A DNA stretch of 38,153 bases, taken from the NCBI GenBank assembly GCA_947499145.1, contig CANMNB010000024.1, positions 1-38,153 on the forward strand, written 5' to 3'. Position 1 is the first letter of the stretch. Each line of letters begins with the position of its first letter. The notes under the pieces are model-generated. The model did no database searches. It saw only the letters and a program-made list of their open reading frames with translations, and was not told the DNA's origin. The DNA comes from an uncultured Arachnia sp. Its GTDB lineage: Bacteria; Actinomycetota; Actinomycetes; Propionibacteriales; Propionibacteriaceae. The position numbers and the translations under genes were made by a program. Shown here piece after piece: positions 1-6,381 of the stretch.

Positions 1-10
1 GAGCGGTCAT
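1..10 (-). CDS. Possible 5' end of a leftward gene (three codons only)
   Basis: Read on the minus strand, an ATG lies at 10-8 and the frame leaves the window after Met-Thr-Ala. A GAAAGGAC sequence (complement of 20-27) sits about ten bases upstream and could be its ribosome binding site. Nothing can be said about the product. The call rests only on the start codon and the Shine-Dalgarno-like match, so it may be chance. Confidence 0.22.
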
Positions 11-130
11 CGTGGCGATGTCCTTTCGAGAGAGCTTTGCAAGGGTGAACTCGAAGGATCCCACGGTGACCGCGCTGACGTCCCTGACGGTCACGGCCAC
101 CGAGGGCTACACCACTATGAGGGACTTAAC

Positions 131-151
131 TCCGGAGGCGGCGTGTCGAGG
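131..151 (+). repeat. Partial copy of a dispersed stem-loop repeat
   Basis: The 17-base core GGAGGCGGCGTGTCGAG here is repeated exactly within the full element at 349-382. Only the right half of the element is present. The rest of 1-471 shows no supportable gene. Confidence 0.55.
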
Positions 152-318
152 CGTACGTTCTTCCGTTCGGGTGGTGGGGCAACGGGGGCCGTTCCTCCGA
201 AGATGCGGCTCAGGTGGTGCCCCACGGGCTTGTTCGTGCTGCGGGGTTGGGTTTTAGAAGACTAGCTTCGGCGGACCGGCCCCCGTCGCCCCACCATGCG
301 GGGACCCTTGGGTACTAC

Positions 319-382
319 TTCGCCGAGTGGCCGACTCTCACCCATCGTTCGCCGAGTAGCCGCCGGAGGCGGCGTGTCGAGG
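319..382 (-). repeat. Dispersed stem-loop repeat with duplicated GCCGAGT-GCC unit
   Basis: The element at 349-382 contains the perfect stem GCCGCC-GGA-GGCGGC (359-373), flanked by CGCCGAGTA on the left and TGTCGAGG on the right. A second unit, TTCGCCGAGTGGCC, lies just upstream at about 319-332. The same element in the opposite orientation occurs at 26271-26306, and a relative with GGCCGC arms at 26381-26418. The architecture TCGA-x-ACG / GC-rich stem / CTACTC-G resembles palindromic intergenic repeats common in actinobacterial genomes. This similarity is from memory and was not searched. Confidence 0.6.
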
Positions 383-435
383 TGAACCCACCACCCCGGC
401 AGCGTGATGTCGGCGGAGCTGCTCCCCTCGACGGA

Positions 436-441
436 TAGCGT
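436..441 (+). promoter_or_regulatory. Possible -10 box (TAGCGT) of the VOC gene
   Basis: TAGCGT fits the actinobacterial TANNNT -10 pattern and would start transcription near 448, giving a leader of about 24 bases that contains the strong ribosome site. No convincing -35 box is seen. Confidence 0.35.
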
Positions 442-471
442 CGGAAGCCCCCGATTCTCCAAGGAGGAGAC

Positions 472-828
472 ATGGCACACGGCGACATCACCCACGTCGA
501 CATCCCCGTCAGCGACACCACTCGGGCCACCGAGTTCTACGGCGAACTGTTCGGATGGGACATCAACGAGTACCCCGGGTTCGAGGGGTACCCCATGTGG
601 CAGGGGCCGAACAAGAGGAATGGCGGCGGCCTCGCCCCTCGCACCGACTCGTTCACCCAGCCGCGGGTCTACGTGGAGGTCGACTCGATCGACGAGACCC
701 TGGAGAAGGTGACCGCGAACGGCGGGACGGTGGTCATGGGCAAGAGCCCGATCACGGAGACCAGCTGGTGGGCGTTCTTCAACGACACCGACGGCAACAC
801 CGTCGGCCTGTACGAGGGCACGACGTAA
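472..828 (+). CDS. VOC (glyoxalase/bleomycin resistance) superfamily protein
   Basis: A 118-residue single-domain protein of the vicinal oxygen chelate fold, probably cytoplasmic. The start is fixed by a near-perfect AAGGAGGAGA six bases before the ATG. The N-terminus (GDITHVDIPVSD) matches the first VOC beta strand with its metal-ligand-position His8. The helix ATEFYGELFGW and the C-terminal strand NDTDGNTVGLYEG, with Glu as the usual last ligand position, are typical of this family. Members include glyoxalases, dioxygenases and antibiotic-binding proteins, and the substrate cannot be read from sequence. It stands alone, with non-coding DNA on both sides. A specific resistance role is not supported. 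Confidence 0.88.
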   Translation: MAHGDITHVDIPVSDTTRATEFYGELFGWDINEYPGFEGYPMWQGPNKRNGGGLAPRTDSFTQPRVYVEVDSIDETLEKVTANGGTVVMGKSPITETSWWAFFNDTDGNTVGLYEGTT

Positions 829-851
829 CCCTGCGCCGTCAATGGGCATAG

Positions 852-883
852 TTGTCCACGGACTTGTCCACAGGGGTGGATAA
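852..883. other. Three DnaA-box-like 9-mers
   Basis: TTGTCCACG (852-860), TTGTCCACA (864-872) and the complement of TTATCCACC (875-883) lie within 32 bases. TTGTCCACA is the high-GC actinobacterial DnaA box consensus, and single further copies occur at 1528-1536 and 25338-25346. No dnaA, dnaN or AT-rich unwinding region is nearby, so this is not called an origin. It may titrate or respond to DnaA, or be a fortuitous common intergenic motif. Confidence 0.4.
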
Positions 884-899
884 CCACACGCGTGTAACT

Positions 900-1453
900 C
901 AGCCCGGCACTGGGCTGGCACGTGGGCGGGGGCCTGATCGGGTATGAGCTGATCAGGCCCCCTGGTGATCCTCGGCGCGCGCCGCCGGTGGATCTGGAAG
1001 GTGTCCCAGGTATTCCCCGACCGCTGCGCGAGCGGCCCGGCGCATTCCGCCGGCGCGGGGAAGGAGGACTGGTCCTTCCGGTTTGTCCGTGGGGGACGAC
1101 CCCGCGGACGGACAGGTTGGTGACCACCCGGCCACCTCGTCTCGGTGACCCCCGCCGAAGCGGGTGAGGGGCGGCATTACTCCCGTCCTTGTGGCGATGG
1201 AGAAGCGACTCCGTCGTCGAGGACGATCCGCCGAATGTCCACCCGCCGCTGTGCGGGTCCGCGACCCTGGGGCCTCGGATAGGACGTCGGTTGTGGCTGT
1301 CCTCCGCACTTCCGAAGAAGCGCGTATGAGAGTTCTACTCCTCTAGGCGAGGGGGCGCAAGGGATTCGGCGAAACTCGTCAGGAAATCTCCAGTCACGAC
1401 GGCGTGTCGCGCCCGGCCGGAGCTTCTGCCTGCGCTATAACAAGCCCCGGAGT
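900..1453 (+). ncRNA. Hairpin-rich non-coding region, candidate structured RNA
   Basis: No frame between 829 and 1680 looks like a real protein. The stretch is instead filled with consecutive strong stems. These are CAGCCC/GGGCTG (900-917), a perfect 12-bp stem GGGGGCCTGATC/GATCAGGCCCCC (928-962) with an 11-base loop, GGAAGGA/TCCTTCC (1059-1079), and a 10-bp stem around 1085-1108. They continue with CCCGC-CGAA-GCGGG (1151-1164) and ACCCGC/GCGGGT near 1240-1258. The series ends just before an intrinsic terminator at 1454-1489. It lacks the conserved cores of RNase P RNA, tmRNA, SRP RNA and the riboswitch classes I can recognise. The strand is assumed from the terminator. Part of it could equally be decayed mobile DNA. 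Confidence 0.3.
1434..1439 (+). promoter_or_regulatory. TATAAC, possible -10 box of a very short transcript
   Basis: TATAAC stands out as an AT-rich hexamer in a GC-rich setting, about 15 bases before the terminator stem. If active, it would yield an RNA of roughly 45 bases that is mostly terminator hairpin. Support is weak: no -35 box is evident and the last base departs from TANNNT. Confidence 0.2.
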
Positions 1454-1489
1454 CCGGACCACGTATGAGGTGGTCCGGCCTTTGTGTGT
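1454..1489 (+). terminator. Intrinsic terminator
   Basis: A perfect 9-bp stem, CCGGACCAC / GTGGTCCGG, with a seven-base loop (1463-1469), is followed by CCTTTGTGTGT. On the + strand this is a good Rho-independent terminator for high-GC DNA. No protein gene ends just upstream, so it probably ends a non-coding transcript from 900-1450. Confidence 0.6.
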
Positions 1490-1680
1490 CCGACTGGACC
1501 GGGTGAGCTCGTCGGCTTTCCCCAGAATTGTCCACAGGAGTGCAAAACTACAGCAGTGTAGTTCGCCCCCGGGACACAGATCTTCCTATGCGTGGCGATG
1601 TCCCCCATATGTCGACATCGGGACGTATGGACAGAATTGTGTCCCGGGTGGCCATCCCGTCGCGCCCGGGGCAGGACCTC

Positions 1681-2856
1681 TCAGGCGAGGATGCGCTCGA
1701 TCTCCGCGACGGCACCCCGCGGCCCGGGTGAATCGACGAACGACTGCCGGAGGCGCTCCAGCCCGGGCGTGGGACCCGCCGCCAGAACCTCGTCCGCAAG
1801 GGCGCGCACACTGGCGGGGTCGACGTCGCGCCACGCCAGGACGCGCCCGGCGCCCAGCTCCTCCATGCGATGCGCGTTGAAGAACTGGTCCGCACCCATG
1901 GGGGTGAAAATCGCTGGTACCCCCGCCAGGACTGTGTCGGTGGTGCTGCCGAAACCGCCGTGGGTGAAGCAGAGGTCGGCCTCCCGGAGCACGTCGGCCT
2001 GCGGCACGAAGGAGCGCAGGATCACGTTGTCCGGTACCGGTCCCATGTCGGCGACGCTGCTCTCGCGCCCGGTGGTGACGACGACCAGGGCATCGCTGCC
2101 ACGGAAGGCGTCGATGATCGCGCGGAAGTAATCCAGACGTCGGTTGAAGACCGTCCCGAGCGTCGCGTAGACCACGGGTCCGTCGTGATCCCGGAGCCGC
2201 TCGAGCGGGAACGAGTCGTCCGGGAGCGACGCCGTCGCCGTCGGACCGGCGAAGAAGCACGGAAGGCCGTCGAAGTCCTCGACGAACGGCTGGTAGTAGC
2301 GGCTGGCGGGCGAGATGTTGAGCACGGAGGACTGGGGACGCAGGAGGTCGAGAAAATCGTGCGGGTGGGCGCCCAGCAGCAGGGGGCCGACGATGCGCGC
2401 AGCCCGACGTCGGAGTGCCGGCGTTGCGAGCACCCGTCGGGCGGGACCTGGCATCGAGGTGCCGATCCCGGCGAGGTGTTGCATGACCCGTTCGTTCTGG
2501 AAGAAGACGGGCGTGAAGAAGATCACGGGAGCATCGAGACCCCGTTCCAGCTCCGGCACCTCGGGGTTGATCGCGCCGGGGATCATGACGTCGTAGTGGT
2601 GCGCGAGGTTCCGGATGCTTGCGCCCATGGCAGTGAACATCCTCCGGCCGTGGAGTGCCAGCTGTGTGGGCTGGGTCACTGCCACGTCGGGGCCGAATGG
2701 CACGAGCGACGCCCCCGTCGCCTCGACGCGTGAGCGGAACGCCTCACCCATGAGGTAGTCCACCTGGTGACCGGCGTCGACGAGCGCCCGTGCGAACGGG
2801 AGGGAGGGGTTGGCCAGGCCGTACGCGGGGAGACCGGCCATGAGAATGCGAGCCAT
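1681..2856 (-). CDS. Glycosyltransferase, GT1/MGT (UDP-glycosyltransferase) family
   Basis: A 391-residue GT-B glycosyltransferase that would move a sugar from a nucleotide donor to a small lipophilic acceptor. The start is taken at the ATG (complement of 2854-2856) because it gives MARILMAGLPAYGLANPSL, the usual GT1 N-terminus with its glycine-rich acceptor-side loop, and has a GAAAGGGG ribosome site. A longer open frame upstream lacks similarity. The C-terminal half holds the donor-binding signature: FTHGGFGSTTDTVLAG, then GVPAIFTPMGADQFFNA, with the diphosphate-binding His and the DQ pair that contacts the sugar. Relatives glycosylate macrolides, flavonoids and glycolipids, and the acceptor here is unknown. 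It is a single gene divergent from the ABC operon, and a detoxifying or secondary-metabolite role is only inference. Confidence 0.87.
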   Translation of the reverse strand: MARILMAGLPAYGLANPSLPFARALVDAGHQVDYLMGEAFRSRVEATGASLVPFGPDVAVTQPTQLALHGRRMFTAMGASIRNLAHHYDVMIPGAINPEVPELERGLDAPVIFFTPVFFQNERVMQHLAGIGTSMPGPARRVLATPALRRRAARIVGPLLLGAHPHDFLDLLRPQSSVLNISPASRYYQPFVEDFDGLPCFFAGPTATASLPDDSFPLERLRDHDGPVVYATLGTVFNRRLDYFRAIIDAFRGSDALVVVTTGRESSVADMGPVPDNVILRSFVPQADVLREADLCFTHGGFGSTTDTVLAGVPAIFTPMGADQFFNAHRMEELGAGRVLAWRDVDPASVRALADEVLAAGPTPGLERLRQSFVDSPGPRGAVAEIERILA

Positions 2857-3027
2857 AGCGGCCCCTTTCGTGGTGGCTCCGAGCCCACGCCTGCTGAGTG
2901 GGAGAAGTGGTGGCGTGGAGGCGACCAAAGCTCCCACTGAAGCCGCGGGCACGGCCGAAGCGGTCCGCGGTGCGGAGGCTGCGTCGGCGCTGGGGCTGTG
3001 AGTCACTCCCACACCGGACGACGTGGC

Positions 3028-3033
3028 TAGGCT
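3028..3033 (+). promoter_or_regulatory. -10 box (TAGGCT) of the ABC operon, probably leaderless
   Basis: TAGGCT ends seven bases before the GTG start and no Shine-Dalgarno sequence lies between them. This is the spacing expected when transcription begins at the start codon. The same arrangement recurs at six other genes in the window. Confidence 0.5.
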
Positions 3034-3039
3034 TCCGGT

Positions 3040-6000
3040 GTGCAGTGGGGCAGCTGGGTGGTCGCGCGGGCGCGGGCATCCGCGACGCTGCTGCTGGCGC
3101 TGCTCGCGCTGGTGGCCCTAACCGCAACGATCCTGGCCCTGACGGGTGGGTTGGCGACGTGGATCGCCACCTCCGCGGCCCGGACGGTCCTGGAGAACTC
3201 CCCTCCGGGCCGGGCCGGAGTGCAGCTGCAGGCGAGGGTGGGCGACGACGCCGGCGCCCAGGAAGCCCTGGCGCGGCGCGCTCTGGCCGACGGCTTCGCG
3301 CCGGCCTCGGTCGACGTCTGGACCACTCTCGTCTCGGAGCCGGTGCGCGTCGACGGCGTCCGCGTCGTCGCATGGGCGGGCGACCACCTCGCCGACCATG
3401 CCGAGGTGGTCGAGGGGACCTGGCCCGCCGGAGCCGACGAGGCGGCCCTCCACGCGTCGGCCGCCTCGCTCGCCGGAGTCGAGGTGGGCGATGGGCTGGG
3501 GCTGGGCGAGCACGAGGTCACGGTGACCGCCCTGTGGCGGCCCGCCGATGCCGAGGACCCACGCTGGCACGGTGACGTCCTGGCCCTCGAGGGCGCGGAC
3601 GGGCAGATCGTCGGCCCCCTGGTTGTCCCTCGCGACACGCTGCTGGAGCTGGTCGGTACCCCGTACCTGCGTTGGGTGGTGGTGCCGGACATCGCCGACG
3701 CCACCCGGGCTCAGTTCGAGGCACTCTCAGCCGGGGCGGAGGACGCCGCGTCGCTGGTCGAGGAGGCCGACGCGACCGGGCGCGGGGTGACGTCGGCCGG
3801 CTCGCTCGCCGAGACGGTGCGCTCAGCGGAGCGGGACTGGTCCGTCGCCCGCACGCTCAGCGTGGTTCCGTTGGGCATCCTGATGGTTGTCGCGGTGGTC
3901 GCCGTCGCGCAGGTGGCTCGCGTCCTGACGTCGGTCCGGGACCGCGAGAGCCGCTTCCTCGTCGCGCGTGGCGCCAACACCCGGCAACTGCTGTCGACCT
4001 CCCTCCTGGAGGCCTTGGTGGTCGTCGTGGTCGGGGCGGCTGCCGGGACCGTTGTGGCCGTCATGGTCCTGCGCGTGCTGTCGGGGTCCTGGGCCGAAGC
4101 GCCCCAGGCCTTCTTGGGTGGGGCCGCCGGAGCCGTGCTCGCGTTCCTGGTCATCGGGACCGTGGGGTGGATCCACCTGCGGCGGGTCACGGCCGACCCG
4201 TTCCAGGGGCAGCGTCGGGTCGGACTAGCGGTGGGAGGCGCTGCTGGTCTCCTGCTCGTCAGTGCGGCCGCGGCGGTCACCTCGTGGCAGTTGGTCAGTG
4301 GCCGGGGCGGCGAACCCGGCGACGATCGGCTGACCCTCCTGCCCGCCCTGGCGCCGGCTGCTCTGCTGGCCCTCGCCGGGCTGTTGGGCGTCGTGGCGCT
4401 GGTTCCGCTCGCCCGGCTCGTCGAAGCCTTGGGTCGTCGACTCTCGCGACAGGTCACAGCGTGGCTCGCGGCCGCGCATCTGGCCCGCAACCTGGGGCTC
4501 GTCGCGGTGCCGGTGGTGCTCACGACGACGGCGGTCGGCTCGCTGGTCGTCGCAGGTCTGTTCGCCGGCAGCAGCACCGCCCTGCAGCGCTCCGTCAGTG
4601 ACCTCGAACGCGGCGCCGATGTGCGCGCCACCTTGTCCGCGCCGGTCGCCGCGACGGCGTCGGTGCCCCAGTTGCCGGCCGCATCCGGAGTGCCCGGGGT
4701 GATCGCAGCGGCCCCGGTGTGGGTCGACGAGAAGGCCGTCCTGGGCGACGTGGCCCTTGACCTGGTAGCGGCACCCGTCGGTACGCTGCCCGGCGTTGCC
4801 TCCCTCCCGTCCGGGGTCGAGCTCCCGGTCGCCGCGCTGGAAGATCCCGTGCCGCCCACCGGCATCCCGCTTCCGCCGGGCGCCCGATCCCTCACGATCC
4901 GTCTTGAGGGCGGACTCGCTCTGGACCCGTGGCAGCAAGCCCGGCTGGAGCTGCTGCCGGAACTCCACCGCCGCGAGGCGGCGGCGCCATGGATCGTCGG
5001 CGACAAGGACGAGGCAGCGCGGGAGCTCACCGAGGAGGCGTTGGACGACTACAGGCCGACGGCGTCCGTACGCACCGAGGTGGTGCTGAGGGAGCCGGAC
5101 ACGGGGATGGTCCACGTCGTCACAGGCCCCGAGCTGACCATCCCCGGCCTCGATCCGGTGTGGGACCGGGTGACGGATGACGTCACTGCTGCCCCGACGA
5201 CAGCCTCGGTCGAGACCTCCGTCGCGCTGCCTGCCGAGGTGGACGTGGTGGTCGACGGCGTCGTGCTGCACCGCCTGGGACGTGACACGACGCCGCCGAG
5301 GTTGACGGTGGAGGTCCAGCTGGAGGCCGCGGGGACGGCGCTGGGCGAGCCGGGCTGGACGGCCGACGCCGCACTCCGCTCCGATCACGCCGCCCCGTAC
5401 CTCGAGCGCCGCGAGGCCACCACCGTCGAGGCGTCGATCACGCAGCCCGAGGACCTACCCGTGCCGCTGGTCGAGACCAACCGTCCCACCACACCGCCGG
5501 TCCTCACGGCCACCGACGGCGGGTGGCGGCTCGAGGGCGACCAGACCGACGTGCGCGCGGTGCGGATAGGGCCCGGAGTCGGGTTCCTGGGCGACGATCC
5601 ACTCGGTGTCGCGCCTGACGCAACGATGGTCTCCCGAGTTTCGGTCGCGCTCACGCCCGCGGCTGCGGAAGCGGCGCTACTCGCCCCGGGCGATGCGTTC
5701 GAGCTCATCGCGTTCCAGCGTCGTATCCCTGCCACCCTCGCCGCCCTCACTCCCGCCGTGCCGGGAAGCTCCGAGCCCAGGGGCGCCCTGGTCGACTCCG
5801 CCGCGCTCGGCCGCGTCCTGTCGTCGCTGGGGCTCACCTTGCCCTGGCCCACCGAGCTCTGGATGTCGGGCCCGGAGGTGGAGCCCCGTGATGTCGCAGC
5901 CCTGGCAGGGGTCGAGGCCGTCGCCGTGCCCATCGATCGCCCAGACACCGTCACCCTGTCCCAACTGACGTTCTGGATGGGCGCGGTAGGGACGCTGCTG

Positions 6001-6381
6001 CTCGCCCTGGCGGGCGCCGCGGCGACGTTCGTCGCCCAGCTCACGTCTCGACGCCCAGAGGTGGACGTGCTGCGACGCCTCGGGGTCGCCGGGCGCTCGC
6101 AGGGGTGGAGCCGGCTGGTGGAGCACGCACTGGCGCTCGGGCTGTCGGCCGTCGCCGGGGCCGCGGCCGGAATGTTGATCGGTCGTGTGGTGGTGCCCCC
6201 GCTCGCCCTTGCCGCCACCGGCAGCCCGCGGGACACGGTCGTCCCCCTGCACCTCGACGTCGGGCCGGCATCGATCATCCTCCTCGTCTGGTGGCTCGTG
6301 GTCGCCGCCGTGCTGGCGGCGGTCGCGCGCGCCGTGACCGCCCAGGCCCGGCGCCCCGCCGAGCGGGAGGTGGACCAGTGA
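3040..6381 (+). CDS. Large FtsX-domain ABC transporter permease (first)
   Basis: A 1113-residue membrane protein, much longer than MacB-type permeases. An N-terminal membrane segment (about residues 12-40) is followed by an extracytoplasmic region to about 260. A first FtsX-like block starts near residue 268 and carries the cytoplasmic VARGANTRQLL coupling loop. After several helices (to about 510) comes a large, Pro/Val-rich extracellular region to about 965, and then a second FtsX block with RLGVAGRSQ. This is the LolE/MacB/HrtB-like exporter architecture with two FtsX domains. It starts with GTG behind a leaderless promoter and ends overlapping the next permease by four bases (GTGA). It likely pairs with the second permease to form a heterodimer powered by the two downstream ATPases. 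Substrate unknown; lipoprotein, peptide or antimicrobial handling are possibilities. Confidence 0.88.
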   Translation: MQWGSWVVARARASATLLLALLALVALTATILALTGGLATWIATSAARTVLENSPPGRAGVQLQARVGDDAGAQEALARRALADGFAPASVDVWTTLVSEPVRVDGVRVVAWAGDHLADHAEVVEGTWPAGADEAALHASAASLAGVEVGDGLGLGEHEVTVTALWRPADAEDPRWHGDVLALEGADGQIVGPLVVPRDTLLELVGTPYLRWVVVPDIADATRAQFEALSAGAEDAASLVEEADATGRGVTSAGSLAETVRSAERDWSVARTLSVVPLGILMVVAVVAVAQVARVLTSVRDRESRFLVARGANTRQLLSTSLLEALVVVVVGAAAGTVVAVMVLRVLSGSWAEAPQAFLGGAAGAVLAFLVIGTVGWIHLRRVTADPFQGQRRVGLAVGGAAGLLLVSAAAAVTSWQLVSGRGGEPGDDRLTLLPALAPAALLALAGLLGVVALVPLARLVEALGRRLSRQVTAWLAAAHLARNLGLVAVPVVLTTTAVGSLVVAGLFAGSSTALQRSVSDLERGADVRATLSAPVAATASVPQLPAASGVPGVIAAAPVWVDEKAVLGDVALDLVAAPVGTLPGVASLPSGVELPVAALEDPVPPTGIPLPPGARSLTIRLEGGLALDPWQQARLELLPELHRREAAAPWIVGDKDEAARELTEEALDDYRPTASVRTEVVLREPDTGMVHVVTGPELTIPGLDPVWDRVTDDVTAAPTTASVETSVALPAEVDVVVDGVVLHRLGRDTTPPRLTVEVQLEAAGTALGEPGWTADAALRSDHAAPYLERREATTVEASITQPEDLPVPLVETNRPTTPPVLTATDGGWRLEGDQTDVRAVRIGPGVGFLGDDPLGVAPDATMVSRVSVALTPAAAEAALLAPGDAFELIAFQRRIPATLAALTPAVPGSSEPRGALVDSAALGRVLSSLGLTLPWPTELWMSGPEVEPRDVAALAGVEAVAVPIDRPDTVTLSQLTFWMGAVGTLLLALAGAAATFVAQLTSRRPEVDVLRRLGVAGRSQGWSRLVEHALALGLSAVAGAAAGMLIGRVVVPPLALAATGSPRDTVVPLHLDVGPASIILLVWWLVVAAVLAAVARAVTAQARRPAEREVDQ

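Noticed and set aside
852-883. Chromosomal replication origin.
   Set aside because: DnaA-like boxes are few, no AT-rich unwinding element is present, and none of dnaA, dnaN, rpmH or parAB is nearby.
953-1309. A 118-codon minus-strand protein in the 829-1680 gap.
   Set aside because: It is Arg/Pro/Gly-rich without a family match or ribosome site, and the DNA is dominated by hairpins that constrain any reading frame.
900-1480. RNase P RNA, tmRNA, SRP RNA or a known riboswitch.
   Set aside because: The conserved cores of these RNAs that I could check on both strands by eye are absent.
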